Shown here in pieces: positions 1 through 6,034 of a DNA stretch of 8,231 nt. The notes beneath the pieces are model-generated. The model had not been told where the DNA came from and searched no databases. It saw only the letters and a list, made by a program, of their open reading frames with translations. The position numbers and the translations under genes are program-made. How positions within the stretch are numbered: the first letter of the stretch is position 1; each line of letters begins with the position of its first letter. The stretch spans positions 1 through 8,231 of the forward strand of contig CAIMEK010000783.1 in NCBI GenBank assembly GCA_903839965.1, given 5' to 3'. Source of the DNA: an uncultured Acetobacteraceae bacterium. GTDB taxonomy: Bacteria; Pseudomonadota; Alphaproteobacteria; Acetobacterales; Acetobacteraceae.

Positions 1-485
1 CCAGGCCGGTGCTGGTGGTGGTGGGCCATCGCGGCGAGGACATCCGCGCCGCGCTGGCCGGCCGGCCGGTCGGCTTCGTTGAGGCCCTGGACTACGCCGC
101 CGGCCTGTCGGCCAGCCTGAAGGCCGGCATCGCCGCGCTGCCCGACGAGGTGGCCGCCGTGTTGGTGTGCCTGGGCGACATGCCGCTGGTGACCGGGCGC
201 ATCCTCGACCGCCTCCTGGCGGCCTATGACCCCGACGAAGGGCGCTCCATCGTGCTGCCCCTGCACCAGGGCCGCGCCGGCAACCCGGTGCTGTGGGACC
301 GGGCCTGCTTCCCCGAGATGCTGGCGCTCACCGGCGATGCCGGAGCGCGCGGGCTGCTGAAGCGCCACGCCGAGCAGGTCGCCGAAGTGGAGGTGGGCGA
401 AGATGCGGTGCTGCGCGATTTCGACACCGTGGACAGCCTGGCCACGCTGCCCGCACGGTTGCGGCCCGACCAGCCCGTGGGGTAA
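1..485 (+). CDS. MobA-like NTP transferase (MocA-type), 3' part
   Basis: This is the C-terminal part, about 160 residues, of a MobA-like nucleotidyltransferase. The family moves a nucleotide from CTP or GTP onto molybdopterin or a related phosphorylated partner in the cytoplasm. The frame is open to the left edge, so the true start and the N-terminal nucleotide-binding loop lie outside the window; the GTG at position 9 is an internal valine. Visible family features are the strand-turn GHRGEDI near the left edge, the metal-binding segment CLGDMPLVTG (Asp codon at 177), and the GNPVLW segment followed by a GDAGARGLL motif, typical of MocA/MobA-like proteins. The stop TAA is 39 nt before the next gene, so co-transcription is possible but not shown. 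It may be molybdenum cofactor cytidylyltransferase; the exact substrate cannot be settled without the upstream neighbours. Confidence 0.85.
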   Translation, partial: RPVLVVVGHRGEDIRAALAGRPVGFVEALDYAAGLSASLKAGIAALPDEVAAVLVCLGDMPLVTGRILDRLLAAYDPDEGRSIVLPLHQGRAGNPVLWDRACFPEMLALTGDAGARGLLKRHAEQVAEVEVGEDAVLRDFDTVDSLATLPARLRPDQPVG

Positions 486-524
486 CCCGGGGCGCGACCC
501 CTCCCCGCCCGGACCCATTCCGCC

Positions 525-2333
525 ATGAGCACCCTCGAACCGATCGACTACCCCGACGCCAAGCTCCGCTCCATCCTGCAGCGGGTGCGCACCATCGCCA
601 TGGTGGGGGCTTCCGACAACTGGAACCGGCCCAGCTATTTCGTGATGAAATACCTGCAGGGCAAAGGCTACCGGGTGATCCCGGTGAACCCCGGGCTGGC
701 CGGGCAGGACCTGCAGGGCGAGCGCGTCTATGCCGGGCTGTGCGACATTCCCGAACCCGTCGACATGGTGGATGTGTTCCGCAACACCGACGCCGTGCCG
801 GGCATCGTCGACGACGCCATCGCCATCGGCGCCAAGGTGGTGTGGATGCAGCTCGGCGTGCGCCACGACGCGGCGGCGGCCAAGGCGGCGGCGGCCGGCA
901 TCGAGGTGGTGATGAACCGCTGCCCGAAGATCGAGTTCGGGCGGCTGGGCGGCGAACTGTCGTGGTCGGGGGTAAACACCGGCCTGGTGCAGAACCGCCC
1001 GCCGCAGGCGCCGAGTGAGCGGCCCCGGCGCGCGCGCGAGGCCGAGCCGCGCAATCTCGAGTACGGGTTCGCAACCCGCGCCATCCATGCCGGCGCCGCG
1101 CCGGACCCGGCCACCGGCGCGCGCATCACGCCGATTTACCAGACCACCAGCTACGTGTTCGAGGATGTCGACCAGGCGGCGTCGCTGTTCAACCTGCATG
1201 CCTTCGGCCATATTTACGCGCGCGTTTCCAATCCGACCGTGTCGGTGCTGGAGGAACGCGTGGCGGCGCTGGAGGGCGGGCGCGCGGCGGTGGCGGCGGC
1301 GTCGGGCCATGCCGGCCAGTTCCTGGCATTCTTCACCCTGCTGGAGCCGGGCGACGAGTTCCTCGCCTCGCGCAACCTGTATGGCGGCTCGCTGACCCAG
1401 TTCGGCCTGTCGTTTCCGCGCCTGGGCTGGACCTGCCATTTCGTCGACCCCATCGATCCGGAGAACTTCCGCCGCGCGCTGACGCCGCGCTGCAAGGCGA
1501 TCTTCGTGGAAAGCCTGGCCAACCCCGGCGGCGTGGTGGTGGACATCGAAGCGGTGGCCACGATCGCGCATGCCGCCGGCATTCCGCTGATCGTCGACAA
1601 CACGCTGGCCTCGCCGTACCTGTGCCGCCCGATCGAGTGGGGGGCGGACATCGTCTGCCATTCCACCACGAAGTTCCTCGGCGGGCATGGCAACTCGCTG
1701 GGCGGCATCGTGGTGGAGTCGGGCAAGTTCGACTGGGGGAACGGCCGGTTCCCGTCGTTGGCCTCGCCGGAGCCGGCTTATCACGGCCTGAACTTCTTCG
1801 AGAATTTCGGCGACTTTGCCTTCACCACCAAAGCGCGCGCGGTCGCCTTGCGCGATTTCGGGCCGACCATGGCGCCGATGAACGCGTTCCTGACCATCAC
1901 CGGCATCGAAACGCTGCCGCTGCGCATGGAGCGCCACGTGGCCAACGCGCAGCGCGTCGCCGAATTCCTGCACGACCATGAACGGGTGGCATGGGTGTCC
2001 TATGCCGGGCTGCCCGACAGCAAATTCCATGCGCTGGCGCGGAAGTATTTGCCGCGCGGCGCCGGCTCGGTGTTCACCTTCGGTGTCAAGGGCGGCTACG
2101 AGGCCGGCATCCGGGTGGTGGAAAGCGTGCGCCTGTTCTCGCATCTTGCCAATGTGGGCGACACGCGCAGCCTCATCCTGCATCCCGCCTCCACCACCCA
2201 TCGCCAGCTCAGCGACGAGCAGCGGCTGACGGCGGGCGCCGGACCCGACGTGATCCGGCTCTCCGTGGGGCTGGAAACGGCGGACGACATCATTCGCGAT
2301 CTCGCCATGGCGCTCGACGCCGGCGGGCGCTGA
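525..2333 (+). CDS. metY: CoA-binding domain fused to O-acetylhomoserine sulfhydrylase
   Basis: A 602-residue two-domain protein. Residues about 8-150 are a YccU-type CoA-binding Rossmann domain, with the glycine turn MVGAS (26-30) and PVNP (53-56). A charged Arg/Pro/Ala-rich linker (about 155-180) leads into a complete fold-type I PLP enzyme of the Cys/Met metabolism family (about 182-602). There the motif HSTTKFLGGHG puts the PLP Schiff-base lysine at Lys383, and the long insert around FPSLASPEPAYHG is typical of O-acetylhomoserine sulfhydrylases rather than cystathionine gamma-synthases. The family makes homocysteine from O-acetylhomoserine and sulfide, or methionine when methanethiol is the donor. 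Its place directly upstream of the RLP and cupin favours the methanethiol reaction. The usual PLP-domain length is about 425 residues, so the extra N-terminus is a true fusion. No ATG lies in frame near the junction, and the nearest candidate internal start is a GTG at 987. No strong Shine-Dalgarno precedes 525. The role of the CoA-binding part is unknown. Confidence 0.93.
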   Translation: MSTLEPIDYPDAKLRSILQRVRTIAMVGASDNWNRPSYFVMKYLQGKGYRVIPVNPGLAGQDLQGERVYAGLCDIPEPVDMVDVFRNTDAVPGIVDDAIAIGAKVVWMQLGVRHDAAAAKAAAAGIEVVMNRCPKIEFGRLGGELSWSGVNTGLVQNRPPQAPSERPRRAREAEPRNLEYGFATRAIHAGAAPDPATGARITPIYQTTSYVFEDVDQAASLFNLHAFGHIYARVSNPTVSVLEERVAALEGGRAAVAAASGHAGQFLAFFTLLEPGDEFLASRNLYGGSLTQFGLSFPRLGWTCHFVDPIDPENFRRALTPRCKAIFVESLANPGGVVVDIEAVATIAHAAGIPLIVDNTLASPYLCRPIEWGADIVCHSTTKFLGGHGNSLGGIVVESGKFDWGNGRFPSLASPEPAYHGLNFFENFGDFAFTTKARAVALRDFGPTMAPMNAFLTITGIETLPLRMERHVANAQRVAEFLHDHERVAWVSYAGLPDSKFHALARKYLPRGAGSVFTFGVKGGYEAGIRVVESVRLFSHLANVGDTRSLILHPASTTHRQLSDEQRLTAGAGPDVIRLSVGLETADDIIRDLAMALDAGGR

Positions 2334-2354
2334 CCGACAAGGGGTTACACCGGC

Positions 2355-3455
2355 ATGGCCGCACGTTTCCAGACCACCTACCGCATCCGCTGCCCGGCGG
2401 ATGAAATCGAAGCCCGGGCCCAGGGCATTGCCGTCGAGCAGAGCGTCGAGATGCCGCTGCCTGCAGTGGAGGATGCCAGCGTCCTGCAGGATATCGTCGG
2501 CCAGGTGGCGGAGATCGCCGATCTCGGCGACGGCGGGTTCGAAGTGCGCATCGCGCTGGCGGTGGCCACGGTCGGCGAGGATGCCGGGCAGATGCTGAAC
2601 ATGATTTTCGGCAACACCTCGATGCATGCCTGTGTGAACCTGGTGGATGTCGAGATCCCGCCGGAGTTCGCAGCCGCCTTCGGCGGGCCGCGGCATGGGA
2701 TCGAGGGATTGCGTGCGCGGGTCGGCGCCGGGCGGCGGCCGCTGACCGCCACCGCCATCAAGCCCCAGGGGATTTCGGTGCCGGCGCTGGCCGACCTTGC
2801 GCACCGCCTCGCGCTCGGCGGGCTCGACTACATCAAGGACGACCACAGCCTCGCCGACCAGGCGTTCTCCCCGTTCGCCGCGCGCGTGCCGGCGATTGCA
2901 GATGCAGTGCGCCACGCCACCGTCCTTACCGGGCGCGCAACGCGCTACGTGCCCATGCTCAACGGCGACCGGGGCCGCATGCAGGGGCAGCTTCGGCTCG
3001 CGCGTGAATGCGGGCTCGACACCGTGATGATGGCGCCGATGCTGTCCGGCGTTGCGACGTTGCAGGCGATCGCGCGGGAATGGCCCGACTTCGCCGTGCT
3101 GGCGCATCCCTCGCTGAGCGGCGGCGGGCAGATCGCGCCGGACCTGCTGTTCGGCACGCTGTTGCGGCTGTGGGGAGCCGATGCGCTGATCTTCGCCAAT
3201 TACGGCGGCCGGTTCGGTTTCTCCCAGCCGCTATGCCGCAACCTGTCGCGCCGTGCGCTGGCTGATCTGCACGGGCTTCGCGCCAGCCTGCCTACGCCGG
3301 CCGGCGGCATGGAACTGGCGCGCGTGCCCGAGCTGCTGGACTTCTTCGGCCGCGACACGATGCTGCTGATCGGCGGCAGCCTGCTGTCGGCGCGCGAACG
3401 CATTCCGCAGGAGGGTGCCGAGTTCCATCGCGCCGTGGAGACGTATTTTGCATGA
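2355..3455 (+). CDS. RuBisCO-like protein (type IV), probable MTRu-1-P isomerase
   Basis: A 366-residue RuBisCO large-subunit relative, shorter than true RuBisCO. The N-terminal alpha/beta domain spans about 1-125 and the barrel about 126-350. Recognisable barrel sites are ATAIKPQG (Lys136, equivalent to RuBisCO Lys175), GLDYIKDDH (Lys161, equivalent to the carbamylated Lys201, then Asp162-Asp163), AHPSLSG (His251, at the RuBisCO His294 position), NYGGRFGFS (282-290, a signature of RLPs in place of the loop-6 lysine region) and IGGS (340-342). The third metal ligand, RuBisCO Glu204, is His164 here, so CO2 fixation is not expected. In R. rubrum a relative converts 5-methylthioribulose-1-P to 1-methylthioxylulose-5-P by proton shifts; the cupin directly downstream makes this the best call. 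The enolase of the Bacillus-type methionine salvage pathway (MtnW) is the main alternative. It starts 21 nt after the MetY stop, behind an AAGGGG at 2339-2344, and overlaps the next gene by 4 nt. Confidence 0.9.
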   Translation: MAARFQTTYRIRCPADEIEARAQGIAVEQSVEMPLPAVEDASVLQDIVGQVAEIADLGDGGFEVRIALAVATVGEDAGQMLNMIFGNTSMHACVNLVDVEIPPEFAAAFGGPRHGIEGLRARVGAGRRPLTATAIKPQGISVPALADLAHRLALGGLDYIKDDHSLADQAFSPFAARVPAIADAVRHATVLTGRATRYVPMLNGDRGRMQGQLRLARECGLDTVMMAPMLSGVATLQAIAREWPDFAVLAHPSLSGGGQIAPDLLFGTLLRLWGADALIFANYGGRFGFSQPLCRNLSRRALADLHGLRASLPTPAGGMELARVPELLDFFGRDTMLLIGGSLLSARERIPQEGAEFHRAVETYFA

Positions 3456-3916
3456 CCGCAACGGAACCGGCCGACTTCCGCGACTTCCGCGACTTCCGCT
3501 GGGACGCGGTGGAGCACCGGCCCTACAAGGAAGACGCCAGCGCGGCGTTCTCGGCAATTTCGCGCCAGGTGTTGTTCGAGGCGCCGGCGCTGGCGTGCGA
3601 GCTGCGCTATTTCGAAATGCAGGCCGGCGGCTATTCCACGCTCGAACGCCACCAGCACATGCATGGCGTGATGGTGTTCCGCGGCTATGGCCATTGCCTG
3701 CTCGGCTCCACGGTGCGCGCGGTGGCGCCGTTCGATCTGGTCCGCATACCGGCCTGGATCTGGCACCAGTTCCGCGCCACCCGTGGGGAAACCTTCGGCT
3801 TCCTGTGCATGGTCAACCGCGAGCGCGACCGTCCGCAGTTGCCGACCGAGGCCGATCTGGCGGCATTGCGCGCCAACGCGGAGGTGGCGGCGTTCCTGGA
3901 CGAGACGTTGCGTTAG
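3452..3916 (+). CDS. Cupin, probable methylthioxylulose-5-P methylsulfurylase
   Basis: A 154-residue single-domain cupin, translationally coupled to the RLP through an ATGA overlap. Cupin motif 1 covers GGYSTLERHQHMHG (residues 59-72), giving His67 and His69 as metal ligands with Glu65 and His71 nearby. Motif 2 covers PFDLVRIPAWIWHQF, with His105 as the later ligand. Cys49 and Cys82 sit in or near the barrel strands. In R. rubrum a metal-dependent cupin next to the RLP route cleaves 1-methylthioxylulose-5-P, releasing methanethiol and yielding 1-deoxyxylulose-5-P, with a thiol-dependent mechanism. The gene order here strongly suggests the same reaction, and the upstream MetY could then capture the methanethiol. 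The N-terminus has an odd triple Asp-Phe-Arg repeat (residues 8-16). The function is inferred from context; the cupin fold itself is clear. Confidence 0.85.
   Translation: MTATEPADFRDFRDFRWDAVEHRPYKEDASAAFSAISRQVLFEAPALACELRYFEMQAGGYSTLERHQHMHGVMVFRGYGHCLLGSTVRAVAPFDLVRIPAWIWHQFRATRGETFGFLCMVNRERDRPQLPTEADLAALRANAEVAAFLDETLR
3473..3499 (+). repeat. Three perfect tandem copies of a 9-bp unit
   Basis: GACTTCCGC occurs three times in a row with no mismatch, in frame inside the cupin gene, giving three Asp-Phe-Arg triplets before the folded domain. A 9-bp unit keeps the frame whatever the copy number, so length variation by slippage would be tolerated. Confidence 0.9.
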
Positions 3917-3949
3917 GGCCCGCTTTACGGTTTCGCGGTAGGGCTTTTT
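3917..3949 (+). terminator. Weak candidate terminator after the salvage operon
   Basis: Directly after the cupin stop, GCCC (3918-3921) can pair with GGGC (3941-3944), followed at once by five T. An alternative inner pairing CCGC/GCGG also exists. The stem is short and the loop long, so only the T-run and the position support the call. Confidence 0.25.
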
Positions 3950-4000
3950 CGGGCAGGCGGATGAGGATGGCGGCCCCGCCAGGCAGCACCGGGAGGCATC

Positions 4001-4459
4001 GTGTCGACTTCGGCATCGCACCGTCTGGTGGTCGAGGATCGATCCGACCCGGACACGTTCGCGGCTATTTTCCATGCGCTGGACGCCAGTTCCACCCCGT
4101 TGATCGGACCGACGCAGCCGCATTTTCTGGTGATACCGCTCCGCGATGCGGAAGGATTGGTGGTCGGCGGCTTTTGGGGCTGCACCATCTTCCGATGGCT
4201 GCACGTGCAGATGCTGTTCGTGCCGGCAACGTTACGCGGCCGGGGCATCGGGGCCGCCCTGATGGAGGCCGCGGAAACCGAGGCGCGGGAGCGGGGTTGC
4301 CTCGGCGCGCATGTCGATGCGTTCAGTTTCCAGGCGGCGCCGTTCTACCGCAGGATCGGCTACGCCCCGTTTGGCGTGCTGCACGACTTTCCACCCGGCT
4401 ACGAACGGTTTTTCTTCTGCAAGCGGTTCGCGACGGCCGGCGGCGGCGCGGCTCCCTGA
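4001..4459 (+). CDS. GNAT family N-acetyltransferase
   Basis: A 152-residue acetyltransferase of the GNAT superfamily, which moves an acetyl group from acetyl-CoA to an amine. Motif A is clear: VPATLRGRGIGAAL, with the pyrophosphate-binding loop Arg79-Gly80-Arg81-Gly82-Ile83-Gly84. The later segment FYRRIGY followed by FGVL is the usual C-terminal GNAT motif B region with the Tyr near the active site. The start is GTG, chosen because GGGAGG lies at 3991-3996 with a 4-nt gap and no in-frame ATG lies close upstream; the ATGs at 3961 and 3967 are in another frame. It is 84 nt downstream of the cupin, with a weak possible terminator between, so it is probably a separate unit. The substrate cannot be told from sequence, and no link to sulfur salvage is evident. 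Confidence 0.88.
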   Translation: MSTSASHRLVVEDRSDPDTFAAIFHALDASSTPLIGPTQPHFLVIPLRDAEGLVVGGFWGCTIFRWLHVQMLFVPATLRGRGIGAALMEAAETEARERGCLGAHVDAFSFQAAPFYRRIGYAPFGVLHDFPPGYERFFFCKRFATAGGGAAP

Positions 4460-4483
4460 TCTCCCCCCGGACAAGTGCGTGCC

Positions 4484-4512
4484 TTGAGGGCCGGCGCGGT
4501 GGATCCTAAGGT
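4484..4512 (+). promoter_or_regulatory. Candidate promoter of tRNA-Ser
   Basis: TTGAGG (4484-4489) and TAAGGT (4507-4512) are separated by exactly 17 bp. This would place transcription start around 4519, just before the mature tRNA 5' end at 4525. The -35 is close to the TTGACA type; the -10 keeps only the key T, A and final T. Spacing and position are the main support. Confidence 0.4.
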
Positions 4513-4524
4513 GCATGCTGGGCG

Positions 4525-4609
4525 GGACGGGTGGCCGAGCGGTCTATGGCAGCGGTCTTGAAAACCGCCAACCCGCAAGGGTTCGTGGGTTCGAATCCCA
4601 CCCCGTCCG
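4525..4609 (+). tRNA. tRNA-Ser (anticodon UGA)
   Basis: A full class II cloverleaf can be folded by eye. The acceptor GGACGGG (4525-4531) pairs with CCCGTCC (4602-4608), and the discriminator is G4609. The D arm is 4534-4550. The anticodon stem GCGGT/ACCGC (4552-4556, 4564-4568) encloses the loop CTTGAAA with anticodon TGA at 4559-4561. A long variable arm (4569-4584) has an AACCC/GGGTT stem around GCAA, as expected for serine. The T arm GTGGG-TTCGAAT-CCCAC spans 4585-4601. CCA is not encoded. It reads UCN serine codons. The gene is intact, although its 3' end is the likely integration site of the adjacent island. Confidence 0.97.
4585..4609 (+). other. Probable attachment core in the tRNA-Ser 3' end
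   Basis: A tyrosine recombinase gene begins 192 bp downstream and points away from the tRNA. This is the standard arrangement in which an island recombines into the T arm and acceptor 3' half of a tRNA gene and restores it. The core is placed on the T arm and acceptor by analogy. No second copy of this stretch (the attR) was found elsewhere in the window, so its exact limits are unknown. Confidence 0.4.
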
Positions 4610-4801
4610 ATCCAGCGTCGCGCGACCGTGTGCGCTGGTGTGCAGAAACACCTTATATTCCGCCAATTTTTCATTCCTTATCGTGCTTTACCGTGCGCCA
4701 TCGTGCGCGTATATCCCGTTCTTGGTTGTGGGGCGGCGAGTTGGTTTGGCGGACAGTGCTGCTCGCTGCTGGTCCAATGGGGCTCCTTGGGGGTTCGGCG
4801 G
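4610..4801 (+). promoter_or_regulatory. Integrase leader: AT-richer, with phased short repeats
   Basis: This 192-bp stretch between tRNA-Ser and the integrase holds no convincing gene. Its left half is visibly richer in A and T than its surroundings, including TATATT at 4654-4659 and TATATC near 4711 as possible -10 elements; no matching -35 is clear. Two GTGTGC copies start at 4628 and 4638, and three CGTGC copies start at 4682, 4692 and 4702, all spaced by exactly 10 bp. Such phased repeats suit arm-type integrase sites or an excisionase or regulator operator. Confidence 0.5.
4628..4707 (+). repeat. Two sets of 10-bp phased direct repeats
   Basis: The first set is GTGTGC at 4628-4633 and 4638-4643. 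The second set is CGTGC at 4682-4686, 4692-4696 and 4702-4706; its last two copies extend to CGTGCG. Each step is one helical turn, so bound proteins would sit on the same DNA face. The sets share the GTG core and lie between the probable att core and the integrase start. Confidence 0.6.
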
Positions 4802-6034
4802 ATGGCACGCATCGTGGGCAAGCTCGCGCCGGCAAAGGTGGCCGCACTGGTCAAGGCGGGCAAGCCGGGCCTCTACGGCGACGGCGCTGGTTTGGCGTTG
4901 CGAATCGGCCGGAACGGCGCTGCGTCCTGGGTGATGCGCTACATGCGCCAGGGTGCCGCGAGAGAGATGGGCTTAGGTGCTGTGCACACCATTGGCCTTG
5001 CCGAAGCCCGGGAACGGGCGCGGCGGCACCGGCTACAATTACTGGACGGGATCGATCCCCTCGCCCAACGCGTCGCGGCCAAAGCGGCAGCGAAGCCGCT
5101 CGCCACTTTTGGCCAGACGGCCGAGATGTATCTGACGGCGCACGCCCCCTCATGGCGTAGCGAGACGCACCGGCGGCAATGGCGGCAGACGTTGGACGAT
5201 TACGTACTGCCGACGCTGGGCACGATGGGAGTGGCTTCGATCGCGGTCGGCGATGTAATGGGGATCGTCGAGCCGCTGTGGCACAGCAAGCCTGAAACGG
5301 CTTCGCGTGTGCGCGGCCGGATCGAAAGCGTGCTGGACTATGCCACGGCGCGCGGATGGCGGCAGGGCGACAACCCCGCCCGCTGGCGTGGACATCTGGC
5401 GAACCTGCTTCCGGCTCGCGCAAAGGTGGCGGCAGTGGAACACCATGCCGCGATGCCGTGGCAGGACGTGTCGGCCTTCCTGGCCGCGTTGGCAGGGCGT
5501 GGCGGGACCGCCGCCAAGGCATTGACGTTTGTAATCTTGACGGCCGCCCGGAGTGGCGAGGTGCGTGGGGCGCGGTGGGCCGAAATCGACATCCAGGCCG
5601 CGGTCTGGACGGTGCCGGCGGAGCGGATGAAGGCCGGGCGGGAACATCGCGCCCCATTGCCTGATGCGGTCCTGGCCGTGCTGCGCGAGGCCGCCACGCT
5701 GCGGCAGGGCGACGATCCCTCGGCGCTGGTGTTCCCGGGGGCCCGCGCCGGCCAGCCGCTCAGTGATGTGTCGCTGGCGAAGCTGGTGCCGTCTGGCGCC
5801 ACTGTACACGGGTTCAGGGCCAGCTTCCGCACATGGGCAGGCGAGACCACCGCCTATCCGCGCGAGGTAATCGAAATGGCGCTGGCGCATCGGATCGGGG
5901 ATGCCGTGGAACAGGCTTATGCTCGCGGCGATCTGTTCGCGAAGCGCCGCCGGTTGATGCAGGCTTGGAGCGACTTCTGCGCCAGGCCGGCGCTGCCCGC
6001 CGAAGTGGTGCCGATCGGGGTGGGTGCTGCATGA
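4802..6034 (+). CDS. Tyrosine recombinase / island integrase
   Basis: A 410-residue integrase of the P4-like class that catalyses site-specific recombination between an island and a tRNA gene. The N-terminal arm-binding domain (about 1-90, DUF4102-like) contains GLYGDGAGLALRI, the SWVMRYMRQG strand and a GLAEARERAR helix. A SAM-like core-binding domain (about 100-200) follows. The catalytic domain has Arg250 (in TAARSGEVRGARW), Lys277 (in ERMKAGREH), His336 and Arg339 (HGFR), His363 (ALAH) and the nucleophile Tyr373 (EQAYARGD), so every expected catalytic residue is present. The ATG at 4802 is chosen because the family consensus begins there and a GGGGG (4789-4793) lies 8 nt upstream. A GTG extension to 4628 would add 58 Cys-rich residues that run through the repeats and match nothing. 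It lies just after tRNA-Ser on the same strand, and its stop nearly abuts a truncated reductase gene on the other strand. Confidence 0.93.
   Translation: MARIVGKLAPAKVAALVKAGKPGLYGDGAGLALRIGRNGAASWVMRYMRQGAAREMGLGAVHTIGLAEARERARRHRLQLLDGIDPLAQRVAAKAAAKPLATFGQTAEMYLTAHAPSWRSETHRRQWRQTLDDYVLPTLGTMGVASIAVGDVMGIVEPLWHSKPETASRVRGRIESVLDYATARGWRQGDNPARWRGHLANLLPARAKVAAVEHHAAMPWQDVSAFLAALAGRGGTAAKALTFVILTAARSGEVRGARWAEIDIQAAVWTVPAERMKAGREHRAPLPDAVLAVLREAATLRQGDDPSALVFPGARAGQPLSDVSLAKLVPSGATVHGFRASFRTWAGETTAYPREVIEMALAHRIGDAVEQAYARGDLFAKRRRLMQAWSDFCARPALPAEVVPIGVGAA

Noticed and set aside
3200..4204. Long minus-strand frame of 334 codons
   Set aside because: It lies antisense to the RLP, cupin and GNAT genes, is low-complexity Arg/Ala-rich and shows no family motif. 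It is a GC-rich shadow.
3415..4509. Plus-strand frame of 364 codons across the cupin and GNAT genes
   Set aside because: It overlaps three recognised genes in another frame, and its composition is Arg/Gly/Pro-rich without any domain.
4628..4801. Longer integrase starting at the GTG at 4628
   Set aside because: The extra 58 residues are Cys- and aromatic-rich, run through the phased repeats, and precede the point where the family consensus begins. The ATG at 4802 has a suitable upstream G-rich site.
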